64,000 bases of DNA. Origin: Adineta steineri. Taxonomy: Eukaryota; Rotifera; Eurotatoria; Adinetida; Adinetidae. Made by a program: the position numbers and the translations under genes. Shown here piece after piece: positions 11,979 through 23,344 of the stretch. The stretch lies in assembly GCA_905250115.1 (NCBI GenBank), contig CAJNOI010000052.1:300610-364609 (forward strand), written 5' to 3'. The notes beneath the pieces are model-generated. The model saw only the letters and a program-made list of their open reading frames with translations, was not told where the DNA came from and ran no database searches. How positions within the stretch are numbered: position 1 is the first letter of the stretch; each line of letters starts with the position of its first letter.

Positions 11979-14845
11979 ATGTCGGCATTATCATCAAATA
12001 CAAAATATTATAAAGAAGCATATACTCTTTTTCAACAATGTACGAAAAAAGATGATCGTCAAGATTTAGCAAATAAAGTATTTGAAGAAGCATCATCAAC
12101 AACATCTGATACATGTAAAATAGTAAAATCATGTTCACGTGAATTTGAACAATTATTACCACATGTGACATTACCAACAACATTATCTTCATTTTTTGAT
12201 CGTTTAACCGAAACTGATTTAGATGATTTTATTCGAGATCGTTCAGCATGTTTTGTATTAGAAAAACTTCTTTCATATTTACCAAATCATTTATCAACTG
12301 AAAATCAACAAATACATACAGCATATGATCGTCTTTTTCGATGTATATGTGAAAATTTTGATGATTATATACAAGAAACCGGTACAAGTCATATTATAGC
12401 ATCAACAATATCATTTCTTCATCCATTAATTAATTCAAATGATAATAATGAATATGAACAATTAATTGATGGTGGTCGAACACCAAAAAAATTTTTTGAA
12501 TTACCAGCCGATTGGAATGTCGATGAAAAATTACGAGAAATAAAAAAATTAATTAAAAAAAATACAAATTATAATGAATTTGTATATGCAACCTTACTTC
12601 GTACATGTGGTTATCTTAATGAAAAACTTTATATTAAATTAGTTGATCATATATGTGAAAAACATTATTCAGAAATAAATCTTGAACATATATTAGATAA
12701 ACGATCATCATTTATATTTGAAGTTCTTTTAGAATTTCCATCTGAACAACGAAATAATATACTTTATGAAATTGTTTTAAATAATATTGATGAAATCTAT
12801 TTACATTCAATTGGAAATTTTTTTCTTCAACATTTATTATTAACATTAAATGAAAAAGATTTAATTGAAAAAATTTATCTATTAATTATGAACGATGATA
12901 GATTTACTAAACTTGTTGAAAAAGGACAAATTAGATTATTAATAACATTTATTCGTGTTTGTGAACGATTTCATTGTCATTATGAAGAACTTATCAGTCG
13001 ATTGAAATTATCCATTAATTGTACAAATCCAAGTATTAGTGAATTTATTCCTAGTGTATTGAAATTAAGAGCAGGTAATTTATTTTCGCAACAAATTAAA
13101 TGATCAGTGTTTTTTGTGAACGGTCGGTCTGTTTGATTTATTGATCAATAGGAAGTTTATTTTTGATCAGTATAAAATTTAATACTGGGCAATTATTGTA
13201 TCGATTTAGTTACCACTGTAAGGAAGGGGTGGATGTGAGTGATCTTGAAAATCCTAATCCTAGAAGCGAGTTTTTGAAGTCTTTTGCGACTGTCAGGAGT
13301 AGCGGAATTGTTAAAACAGGAGGTAGATGCGAAAATTCTGAGATCTATGTAGATCAGTCGTTATTTTTGTGAAACACGATCTGATAGAGAGTGTTGGAGT
13401 GTTTAAGGGCGAAAACTTGGGCCCCTCATCTAGTAGTTTAATGGTTCAGTTGCCAAAAACTTCAAAAACTCGATTCTAGCATTAGGATTTTCAGAAACAT
13501 CGAACTTTAGCGTCCTTTCAGTGGTAACTAAGCAGATACACCGTTAGATTATTAATTTAACAACCAGATACAATAATTGTTCAATACTTAAATTTTATAC
13601 TGATCATTTAAATTACAACCCATTTATTTAATAGATTAAGAAAACAAAAATGCAAATATTTAGGTATTTAAGAAAATGTCTTAATGAGAAATAATAGGAA
13701 TAATCAGTAGTATAAAGTGCAAGTCGATGCGTTGATATTTCTTACAAAATCAATAGAAGCTTTCAGATTTCCAGGAACAAATATTTCGAAATTGTATCTA
13801 ATGTAATTCCCGATATCAATGTCATCCATTCCGAAAAATGCATTTACTTTTTTCTCTTGTTTACATTACGAGAGATGTATAGTTAAGTAGAATGTACGTA
13901 TCAGAAATACACTTCTCTTGAACATACAATTAATCGCCACTTAGATCAGATTATGATTAAGTAACGCTTCGTATAAGTAAGAAAAGAGTATTGTTAAAAA
14001 TATTTTTTTCTTAGTTATTAAGAAATAAGTTTGATATGTAAACGGAACAGTTTATCTATTATTAATTCACCAAGGTTCATGATATGGCCTTATTTGCATT
14101 AACTAATTAGTTTAACAACTATTTTTGGAATATTTATATATATATCAATAATACTTCTTAATAAAAGAAAATTGATAACCATCGTAGATTGAATTACGTG
14201 CTCATCTGTTTCATTTTAAAAGAAATATTCTTCCAGTGTAAGATAGCGATCTGTATATTTTGAGTACGAGCTAATTATTAATACCTTGGAAAATTAAAAA
14301 ATATATCTTTTCTTTTAGAAAATCCTGAAACTCAATTAATAACAAAAGATGGTTCACTTGTTGTTCAAGCTCTTCTTCGTGCTGAAAAAATTGATTCATT
14401 AACACGTCAATCATTTCTTTCATTGACTGGTGAACAAATATCAATAATTGCTTGTCATCCAAGTGGTTCACATTTACTTTGTCAATTAATTCTTAAATCA
14501 AATCTATGGTCTATACTTCGACAAAAGAATTTCTATGATAAACTCAATCAAGAATATACAAAAATGGCTTGTGATAAATCTGCTTGTTGGTTTGTTACAC
14601 AATTATGGAAAAGTGCTACAACAATTGATCAAAAACTTCAAATGGCTAAAAGTATGGCAAAAGATTTTCAAACACTTCGTTCTCATACATATGCAAAATT
14701 TATTGCATATGAAATGAATTTAACAGCATTTTGTTCAAGACCAGATCAATGGAAACGAAGTATTGATACAATTCTTAAAAAACATGCTTTATTTGATGAT
14801 CTTGATGATGATAAACCGAAAAAGAAAAAGAAGAAAAAATTCTAA
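11979..14845 (+). CDS. NOP9: Pumilio-repeat nucleolar protein NOP9-like
   Basis: Two exons, 11979-13074 and 14319-14845 (1623 nt, 540 aa). The protein is an alpha-helical repeat array: helices with DRSACFVLEKLL, TSHIIASTISFLHPL, RSSFIFEVLLEFP, SIGNFFLQHLLLTL, CHPSGSHLLCQLIL and DKSACWFVTQLW mark successive Puf-type repeats. It ends in a Lys-rich tail (KPKKKKKKKF) suited to nucleolar localisation. In yeast and animals NOP9 binds 20S pre-rRNA and is needed for 40S ribosome biogenesis; that role is inferred from family membership. Human NOP9 is somewhat longer. The ATG follows the acceptor TATTTTAG by one base. The single 1.2-kb intron carries a hairpin element. TMED starts 32 nt after the stop. 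Confidence 0.8.
13164..13606. mobile_element. 443-bp foldback/MITE element in NOP9 intron
   Basis: Ends TGATCAGTATAAAATTTAA (13164-13182) and TTAAATTTTATACTGATCA (13588-13606) are exact inverted copies. The symmetry continues inward: CAATTATTGTATC against its inverse, TTAGTTACCACTG against CAGTGGTAACTAA, and a stretch around 13252-13280 (AAAATCCTAATCC, GAGTTTTTGAAG) against its inverse at 13466-13496. The whole element can fold on itself. A 69-codon open frame at 13163-13372 is a by-product of this structure. Flanking duplication is not clear. Confidence 0.8.
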
Positions 14846-14877
14846 AATAATTGTTTTGTTTTTTTTTTTGTTTTCAG
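14846..14877 (+). promoter_or_regulatory. 32-nt NOP9-TMED spacer with 3' splice acceptor
   Basis: Between the NOP9 stop and the TMED ATG there is only a U-rich run ending in TTTTTTTTTTGTTTTCAG directly abutting ATG. No AATAAA signal is present. A spacer this short ending in a strong acceptor is what polycistronic pre-mRNA resolved by spliced-leader trans-splicing looks like in nematodes, flatworms and rotifers. There is no room for a conventional promoter, although one could lie within NOP9. Confidence 0.6.
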
Positions 14878-16554
14878 ATGTTTTCGAAATTTAATTTCAA
14901 TCTATCTATTCTTTTTTTAACTATTCTTATTCGTTCATCATATACATTTGATGTTGAATTAACTGTACTTGTTCCAGCAAGTCAACGTGAATGTTTTCAT
15001 GAAGTATTAGAAGCTGGAAAAACAGTCGAAATTGAATATGAAGTATTAGCTGGTGGTGATGTTGATATAAATTATTGGTTTTATTCACCAACAAATCGTG
15101 TTTTACAATCAGATTTCAAAAAACGTGATGGACATCAAACATTAAAATTAGAAGAATCAGGAGAATATAGATTTTGTTTTGATAATTCAATGTCACGTTT
15201 TAATCAAAAACAAATTTATTTCAGTGTAAGACTTCTTAGTGAAGATGGCCATGAGGAACCTCAAGTAACACAATCATGGATGGCTACTATGGATCGAGAT
15301 GATCTTGGTGATTTACAAAGTAAAGTTGAACAAATTAAGGTAAATTTTATAAGGTCATTGTTTTATATATTATATAATTTATTCTTTGAGAAAAATGAGT
15401 GATTATATGTCACGAAGAGTAATGCTATCAATGACTTAGAATAATCTACAGTTACATATAACGTGACTGGATAGATTGTTAGCTTTATAATTTCCGCTAC
15501 ATGTTAGAAGAATATGACATTTTTTTTATCAGTTATAGTATTCACATATAATATTAATGATTTATTAGTATTTGAGTTGTATATTTTAATAAAAAAAAAA
15601 TAAAATTGTTAAGTCTTTCATTTATATCAGTTATTTTAAGTGATGCTTTCAGAGGCGTACCGACTAGGGACGCGTGGGGTGTTACGCCCCTCGCCTGCTT
15701 TGGAAAATTTGAGTTTTTTTTTGTCAATAAAATAAAAACAAGGGTTTTTGGTGTTAGATTTAAGCAAAAAAAGTATTGCGCCCTCTCTGCTTTTAGGAGT
15801 TAGATACTGAGGTTTTACGCCCCTCTGCCTTGGAGACCTCGGTACGCCCTGAATACTTTAGACAATTTTCCTAAGATTCTTTGATTATTATATTATGCAA
15901 TAAATACTTTACGATTTCATTTTCTGAACGAAATATTTGACTACTTTCGTCTCCAGTGAGACAAATAATTCGAATGATAATAAATCATATCTATATAACA
16001 AGTCGTAAAATAATCACATTCTTTTGTCATTTGATTTTCATAATAAACTTAGACAAAATACCTGATAAATTTTGTATCCGGTGCTTACTGTCATTCGAAT
16101 AAACTAAAGCAAATAGAAAATATTTTCCTATGTACTCTATTGTTTATTTATTCAGAGTTATAATTAACCTTTCTTTTCATATTTTGAAACCTTGTTTAAT
16201 ATAGTTTGATTTTGACAGAATGTTAGATTAAAGAAGTCATATAAATCTCGTCATTAAGAATTTTTCATCTACTACTTAAAAGAAAAAGAAAACAACATGA
16301 TACTCATTTCGATTTAGGATACTTTTCAACGTATTTGGGATAATATGGAAAGTGCTCAACGTTATCAGAAGACATTTAGTAATTATGAAGTACATGATCG
16401 TGTTATAGCAGAGAATAATTTCGAACGTGTAAATTTCTGGTCAATTATTCATATAGTTCTTATGATTACTGTCTCAGTTATTCAAGTTGTTACTATTCGT
16501 AGTTTATTTGAATCGAAATCGGCATATGGCAAATTATTACGTGGAAAAAAATGA
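14878..16554 (+). CDS. p24/TMED cargo receptor, gamma (TMED1/5) type
   Basis: Two exons, 14878-15339 and 16318-16554 (699 nt, 232 aa), the usual p24 size. Signal peptide at about residues 1-22 (ILFLTILIRSSYTF). The GOLD domain begins FDVELTVLVPASQRECFHE and includes EYEVLAGGDVDINYWFYSP and the second cysteine in YRFCFDN. Next come a coiled coil and then ENNFERVNFWSIIHIVL, the conserved entry to the transmembrane helix at about 195-214. The short cytosolic tail has an aromatic SLF and a terminal dilysine (RGKK), compatible with COPI/COPII binding and ER-Golgi cycling. The intron holds an inverted-repeat element. Likely co-transcribed with NOP9. Confidence 0.9.
15650..15851. mobile_element. 202-bp hAT-like MITE in TMED intron
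   Basis: The ends CAGAGGCGTACCGACTA and CTCGGTACGCCCTG are inverted copies with a few mismatches; CAGRGGCGTA is a typical hAT terminal motif. The sub-terminal TTACGCCCCTCGCC also has a partner (TTTTACGCCCCTCTGCC) in the same orientation. Flanking 8-mers GATGCTTT (15642-15649) and AATACTTT (15852-15859) match at six of eight positions, compatible with a decayed 8-bp target duplication. Non-coding. Confidence 0.7.
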
Positions 16555-17698
16555 AAACAATGTTTTTAGACATGCTTTGCTTGTGTGTGTGTGTGTAGTT
16601 GCTTTTATATTCTTTTGTTAATTGTTAACATTGAAAAAAAATGACAAAAGCTAACGAAGAACAATATAATTAAAGTATTAAACGTTACAATATGTTTTAC
16701 ATTAGTTTTTTTTGCCTTCAGGTTCTATTAGAAAGAAGAAAACTGATAATACTTTGCTTTCTTTCATTTTCTTTTTTCTTCTATCTCTCTTTTTTTGTCA
16801 GGAGAGTTGTTGTGAAAGAAATGTATATTGTGTATGTTATGTGTTGCTTTTCTTTCTTTTTTTCGTCACTTCTGTCCTTTATTCTTTTCATTATTCGCTC
16901 GGTGTCTGTGTGTAGAGAAGAAATGGATGATGCATTTTCATGTTTTTTTTTGTTTTATTTGAAAATAACACACATGCGGCATGCCAATATGAAGCAGGCT
17001 GCTATTTATTAGTCTTCTTTCGTTTTATTTTCATTTTTTCCCCTATCTTTCCCATGGATGATTAGTTCGATTAAATGAAGAAAAATGGTGGTGTTACGAT
17101 AACACACCATATTGAGTAGATGTAGACATGTCCCGAAAGTAAGACCAACTATTCTTCTTCTTCTTCTTCCTCTATTTCTATTAGTCATTCATCTATCTGT
17201 ACATAGAAATGTATGAACAATACGAACATTTTCATTTAGTTGTGCTATACTCTATGCCAATATTGTTCGAACGAATCTTTACTGTATGTTCAAACTAAAG
17301 AAAGAGAAAGAGAAGGTGCCAATATTAATATAGATGACCGAACTTTTATTTGCATTGTAATTACTTATGAGAGTTATTCATTCTATTTCAAAATCAGCTT
17401 ATCCTACAAATAAAACAATAGTATTATCATGGAGAATTCTTTGACTTTTTTTCTTTTTCTTTTATATTCTTTAATCATTTATTACAGAGTGAGTTGAATG
17501 TGTGTGCGCTATTAGAAAAACGGAAGAAAATCTTTTATCGTTATTGGCGATTAATTTTATAGAACGAGAATAATCTTTTTCTTTTTGTTCTCTTGTCCGT
17601 TCGTGTGAGTTTATTTACATCGACATCGATCTTTTATTTATATTTCTCTATTGATCTTTCTTTTTCTAGATTTTTTTTTGTATCTTACGAAATTTTGA
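16555..17698. other. intergenic / 5' region of NHERF gene
   Basis: Pyrimidine-rich sequence with a TG repeat near 16584-16597. Open frames at 16345-17012 beyond the TMED stop are low-complexity Phe/Ser/Cys strings from CTTT-rich DNA and are not credible genes. An acceptor (TTTTTCTAG, ends 17669) lies 29 nt before the next ATG. Confidence 0.45.
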
Positions 17699-18833
17699 AT
17701 GACGAATAACGGTGTATATTCAAATGAACCACGGCCACGTTTATGTCATCTTCGTCGATGGCCTGATTTTACTGGTTATGGTTTTAATTTACATTGTGAG
17801 AAAGCTAAACCAGGTCAATTTATTGGTAAAGTGGATCAAAATTCACCAGCTTCATCAGCTGGTTTACGTGAGAATGATCGTATAATTGAAGTTAATTATG
17901 TTCCAATTGGAAATGAAAATCATAAACAAGTTGTGGCAAGAATAAAAGAAGGTGTCTCAAGAAATGGTGTAAAATATCCAGATGAAGTTATTTTATTAGT
18001 ACTTGATCCAGATGCAGATGAGTTTTATAAGAATAAAACAGGTGTTGTACGAAGTTCAGATGCAAATGTTGATAAATTGGAAACTGAAATACGAAATGGA
18101 TCAGGTTTGATTTAATATATATATCTTGATGTTGATATTTACTTTTATATAATAGAAAATGGTGATATTTCACCTCAATCATCTAATAGAAGTAGTGGTA
18201 AAGTAGATTCACCTATTATCAGACAAACACCGCCGTCATCTCGAACAAAACCAAATGAATTTGATCGAGATTATAAACATGTTACGGATTTTACTGGTCC
18301 AACAATTACACAACATACGAAAGTAAGATAGAAAAGTTTTATAATATATTTATTGATAAATTCTAATAATGCTCATTGAAAATAATTTGTTTTAGAATGC
18401 TGAGTCACCTGCAATATCACGCACATCTGACCGAGATTATCGAAATGATGATAATACTTATCTTCCATCATCTCCTCCTATTTCTGAAAAAGATAAACGT
18501 AAAGAAATATCTCCAAGTAATATGTATACAAATACAAGTTCATCACCAAAATCTCCTGCACGTGATTCTTATGCTAAATCTGACAGTACTAGTCCACCTC
18601 GAATATCACCCAGCAATGGTTCAGCTAGTGTATTGGAATTAGGTAAAAAAACAATCAATCGATTTCTATGATTTATTTAATTGAAAATAAAAAAATATTT
18701 TTATTCATTTTTAGCTATGTCAGCAGCTGAATATCGAGAAAAATTAAAAGAAAAAAGTGCTCGTAAACGTGATCCACGACAAGATCAACAAATGTCTATG
18801 AAACAAAAACATGATTTTATTGATCGTTTGTAA
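17699..18833 (+). CDS. NHERF/EBP50-like PDZ scaffold with one PDZ domain
   Basis: Exons 17699-18104, 18156-18322, 18396-18642 and 18715-18833 (939 nt, 312 aa). One PDZ domain spans roughly residues 14-100: RLCHLRRWPDFTGYGFNLHC holds the carboxylate-binding loop GYGF (26-29), followed by GQFIGKVDQNSPASSAGLR and RIIEVN. A Ser/Pro-rich disordered middle follows. The end (SAAEYREKLKEKSARKRDP, then a terminal FIDRL) matches the ezrin-binding tail of NHERF1/2 (AMAKERAHQKR...LFSNL). NHERF1 and NHERF2 carry two PDZ domains, so this is a one-PDZ version. Expected role: linking membrane transporters to ezrin/radixin/moesin under microvillar membranes. Confidence 0.85.
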
Positions 18834-19423
18834 ATTTCCTCTTTTTTATTAGATAAAAAACAAAATAAGAATGAAAAAATAAACCACTGATTTTTCTTGC
18901 CATTTTTTATTGATTTAAAAAAATCTTTTCTTTTTCTTCTTTCTAATTGTCTTGTGTTTGTTATTATTTCAAATTTTATTACTTAAATCGTTGTCTACGT
19001 GTTTTTTTCTGATCTTCTTTTTTCCTTCTCACTCGGAGAAGTTTGCACACAGTATATAACAGTGAGCTTTATTCGAGCTAAATGATCCTTAATATAGAAC
19101 AAAAGACATGCATATTTGTACATTGTAATTAAAATTTACTGATTTTATTTCCTTTTTTTTCATTGTCATAGTTGTGGTCCAAAAGAAACGTGTGATGATC
19201 TGTGTGTTTAAAAAAAAAAAGAATGAAAATAAAAACTTGTCCAAATGATTCTGTATATTTTGTTTTATTTAGAGTTTATCATTTTTTTTTGTAGAAAAAA
19301 TAATACGTAGATTTTCTTTGAGTTTATTTATTTATCAGTCACTGTTTTTTTAACAAAAAATAACAATTACAAAAAAAGACCTAGTCCCAGAAAAAATTTC
19401 TAAGGATTAATGTATAGATGCGT

Positions 19424-20563
19424 TTATCTGACTATGCGTCGATAGGAAGTAATTGATCCCGGTTGTCGACAAAATATTTTGTTAGCTGGTAGATCTCGGC
19501 TAGTACATCGTGTTGCTAAATCTGAGAGCCATAAACCTATTGTCCAAATTCTTTTCGCTTCATCTTCCGTAAAATCTAACGAAAGTAATTTAGCCATAAT
19601 AACATTATTTGTTTGTAAACATGGTGTTGTTGTTTTTGCACTTGAACATAGATCATAACCAGTTTGATGTTCAATTAAAACTCTTAAACCAAAAAATCGA
19701 CTATCCATACATGAATAATCATAGATATTTGTTTGTTTTATTTGGAAAAAATCAAAATATGGTAATAATCGTCGATTAAATTGATAAACATATTCACCAG
19801 TTTGTGATATTGTTTCAAATACACATTGATCAAGATCTTTAATATGAATAAAATCACAATAATCATCATTTATATGTAATTCTTCTTCATCAGCTTTACC
19901 AATTGATGTACGAATATCAAATATATCATCGAATGTTTCCGAATAATTTGAATTATGTTTCGATTTAACAATATCAATATGTGTGTATTTCGTTGAATAT
20001 TTTAATAAACGTTTAACAGAAAAAAATCTTGGATCATCTGCATGACGTTTTAATTCAAGAATTAATCGTCGTGTTTGATAACGTAAATATAATCGATATG
20101 TTAATTGTTGATCATTTGTTTGACGAAAACCAGCACAAGTTAATTCATGTTCAAACATATGCAAATCATTAATACCTTTATTTTTATTAAATGTTATTAA
20201 AAAATGTTTGTCATTACGTGGTCGCCGTTCTTCATTACGCAATGAATGCGCACTAATACGTCGACAATTATGACTTGCAGGATATTGATTTTGTTGTCGA
20301 CGATTTTGATATGTATAAACAGTACCAAGACGTATTTCGACTGGTAATGAATTAATTTGTTCATTTTCTCGAAAATCTTTTGATTTTCGAATGAAATCTT
20401 CAACGAATAGTTTTTCTAAATGATTATTTTCATTATCATCATTATCATTAATATTCGCCATTGGTATACAATTTATTTGATTCATATGTTCAGGATTAAC
20501 TATACCTAAATATGGTACAAGTTGTACGTGTGTTTGTGCATTAGTAGCTTTTTCTATCAACAT
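19424..20563 (-). CDS. unrecognised intronless protein
   Basis: A single open frame of 380 codons, the only intronless long gene here. The frame runs upstream to 20599 without ATG, so 20563 is the first usable start (MLIEKATNAQ). Visible features: an acidic Asn-rich patch (NINDNDDNENNHLEKLF), a strand-like VEIRLGTVYTY, then a mixed alpha/beta body with RRLILELKRHADDPRFFSVK, KYTHIDIVKSK and a Cys-containing C-terminal helical region ending in YRRIVR. EIRLG followed by a later LILELK recalls the beta-strand pattern of CYTH/triphosphate tunnel enzymes, but catalytic ExExK spacing is not evident and I do not assign it. It lies tail-to-tail with NHERF and head-to-head with DRG1. The lack of introns could mean retroposition or a transferred gene. 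Confidence 0.7.
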   Translation of the reverse strand: MLIEKATNAQTHVQLVPYLGIVNPEHMNQINCIPMANINDNDDNENNHLEKLFVEDFIRKSKDFRENEQINSLPVEIRLGTVYTYQNRRQQNQYPASHNCRRISAHSLRNEERRPRNDKHFLITFNKNKGINDLHMFEHELTCAGFRQTNDQQLTYRLYLRYQTRRLILELKRHADDPRFFSVKRLLKYSTKYTHIDIVKSKHNSNYSETFDDIFDIRTSIGKADEEELHINDDYCDFIHIKDLDQCVFETISQTGEYVYQFNRRLLPYFDFFQIKQTNIYDYSCMDSRFFGLRVLIEHQTGYDLCSSAKTTTPCLQTNNVIMAKLLSLDFTEDEAKRIWTIGLWLSDLATRCTSRDLPANKIFCRQPGSITSYRRIVR

Positions 20564-21172
20564 TGTTTGTGTTTTAGTCGGAGAGAGAATATGACACAAT
20601 AAGGAGAAAAATCAGTCCTTTTATCTGAAGTAAGAATGAATGAGTCATTTTGTATATATGCTTTTGCTTATTCGTGGTGTTTTTGCTTTTCTATGAGGTA
20701 AAACGTACGTGGCAAAATAAGGAAGGCACAATCGAACGAGAAAAGTGCGCACCTGAATGTCACGCGCTTATATTCATTGAAACTATATCACTGATATAGA
20801 AATTTTACGCTCGATATAATTTTAATAAAATCGAACTATAGAAAATGTCATATACAATTTATTTTTCTTCCTAGAAATTTTCCGTTGTTTGATTAATCTT
20901 AGTGAGAATACGAAAGTCATAAATTACGCAACTATTGTGTAATTCTGGAACATTCGAGAAAGTTTAGATGAATAAAAAAAGTTCGGGTTTTTTCTTTCAA
21001 TTGAGAAATGAATGTCAATCTTAAGGTGAATAATGACAAAAATATGTGATATGGATTTTTTTGAAATATAGATATTGTTATGTAAAATTACTAAAAAATA
21101 AATTAAAATTATTTCTAATGTCTGAAATATCTTTCAGATTTAATTCAAAAAAAAAGAAAGCAAGATTAAATC

Positions 21173-23344
21173 ATGGGTGTTCTTGAGCGTATCGCCGATA
21201 TTGAGGCCGAAATGGAAAAAACTCAAAGAAATAAAGCAACAGCACGTCATTTAGGTTTACTTAAAGCTCAATTAGCTAAGCTACGACGTGAATTAATTGA
21301 ACCTAAAGGTGCTGGTGGTGGTGGAAAATGTGAAGGCTTCGATGTTGCAAAAACTGGTGATGCTCGTATTGGTTTTGTTGGTTTTCCTTCCGTCGGAAAA
21401 GTATGTCCTATACTTTTTCACAAAAAAAAGAATATCTTTTTTTAATTATCTAGAGTACATTATTAACGAATTTAGCTGGTGTTTATAGTGAAGTAGCTGC
21501 TTATGAATTTACTACATTGACAACAGTACCCGGTGTTATTCGATATAAAGGTGCAAAAATTCAATTACTTGATTTACCCGGTATTATCGAAGGTGCTAAG
21601 GATGGTAAAGGTCGTGGTAAACAAGTTATTGCAGGTATTTAATGATATAAAATTATTATTTTTTTTAAAATAATTAATTTTTTTTATAAACATTTAGTTG
21701 CTCGAACATGTAATTTAATTTATATCGTACTTGATGTACTTAAACCATTGGGTCATAAACGTTTAATTGAATATGAACTTGAAGGTTTTGGTATACGTTT
21801 AAATAGAGAACCACCAAATATTTATTTCAAACGAAAAGATAAAGGTGGTATCAATTATCAAGCATTAGTACCACAAACATCACTCGATCTTGACACAGTT
21901 AAAGCTATACTTGGTGAATATAAGATACATAATGCTGTAAGTTAAAATAAAATTTATTTCATTAGTTGAGTATAAAGAAAAAATCGAAAGTGAAATAGTA
22001 TTTGAAGAAATTATCTTAGTTATATAGCTTGTCGATTTATTGAATGATATTATCTAAGAATAGATAAATTAAATGATATAATTTACAGATATCACTTGTA
22101 TTTTTTTGATTAATTGTTCTGATAAAGAATTGACACGAACGACAAGTCGCATGTTTTTTGAATTAGTCATTTTCAATCACACATTGCACGAGTAGTACAA
22201 GTACGGCAAATATTAGTACGAACACTTTGTACTACAAAAGTGTACTTTGTACTTTTTATTCAAGTACATTGCACTATGTGTAAATGTATTTATTAACTAT
22301 ATTGACATAAAAAAACTGTTCATTCAATCCAATCGACTTAGGAATACTTAGATTTAGAATAAATCTTGTTTTTTTACAATTTAATGACATCTATAATTAG
22401 CAATGATTAATCGGATGATTTCATATTATTTATAGCTATTATTGATTGAAACTGACAGTAAATTTTTAATGCAGTCACAGATAAGGATCCTTGAAAAACG
22501 AATATATCAGTGAAGCTCTTAATGGCATGTGAAATGCAGTCACTCTTTAGACTCGTCGACTTGCACCTTACTTTATAATCAAACAAGTTACTATTGCGTA
22601 TTATTTATAAATTATGTCAAAACGACACAATATTTCGTAAACGTAAAATGACTTCATACATAAGTCAAGTTTAATAGGTAGACACCACTAGAATCACGAG
22701 ACATAACTGATTAGAAGTAAACCAATGTCATAAATTTCGGAAATATATGCTTTTTTTTATATATTTTATTTAGGATATTATTATACGTTGTGATGCAACT
22801 GAAGATGATATAATTGATTTAATTGAAGGCAATCGTATTTATGTTCCAGCTATATATGTTTTAAATAAAATCGATCAAATCTCCGTTGAGGAATTAGATA
22901 TTATTTATAAAATTCCTCATTGTGTACCGATATCAGCTCATCATAAATGGAATTTTGATGATTTACTTGAAAAAATGTGGATATATTTAAAACTTACAAG
23001 AATTTATACAAAACCTAAAGGTCAACTACCAGATTATTCGGCACCTGTTGTATTAGCACAAGGACGAAGTTCAGTGGAAGATTTCTGTAATAAAATTCAT
23101 CGAGCTCTTTTAACTGATTTTAAATATGCTCTTGTTTGGGTAAAATTAATATTCTATTATTTTTTTTTTCATATTAATTTTATATTTTTTTCTAGGGTGC
23201 TTCTGTTAAACATCTTCCACAAAAAGTCGGTAAAGAACATTTTCTGTAAGTATTAAAATTATTAAATTTCAATTATCTATAATCTTTATCTTGTGATTTA
23301 GTTTGGATGAAGATGTCGTACAAATAGTCAAGAAAGCTGGTTAA
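21173..23344 (+). CDS. DRG1: developmentally regulated GTP-binding protein 1
   Basis: Exons 21173-21400, 21454-21634, 21698-21936, 22774-23139, 23196-23245 and 23302-23344 (1107 nt, 368 aa; human DRG1 is 367). Helical N-terminus ([17 protein letters not shown]). G1 P-loop GFPSVGKST at 70-78, split by the first intron after the Lys. Switch/G3 motif DLPG at 116-119, G4 NKID at 247-250 and a C-terminal TGS domain ([13 protein letters not shown]). DRG1 is a ribosome-associated OBG-family GTPase that works with a DFRP1/ZC3H15 partner. An acceptor (ATCTTTCAG, ends 21137) lies 35 nt before the ATG. All other introns are 50-63 nt; the third is 837 nt. Confidence 0.97.

Noticed and set aside
13163..13372. 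69-codon frame in NOP9 intron
   Set aside because: Lies wholly within the foldback element; a by-product of the repeat.
14271..14471. 66-codon minus-strand frame
   Set aside because: Antisense shadow of the second NOP9 exon.
16692..17012. 106-codon Phe/Ser/Cys-rich frame
   Set aside because: Low-complexity translation of CTTT/TTTC-rich DNA in the TMED-NHERF intergenic region.
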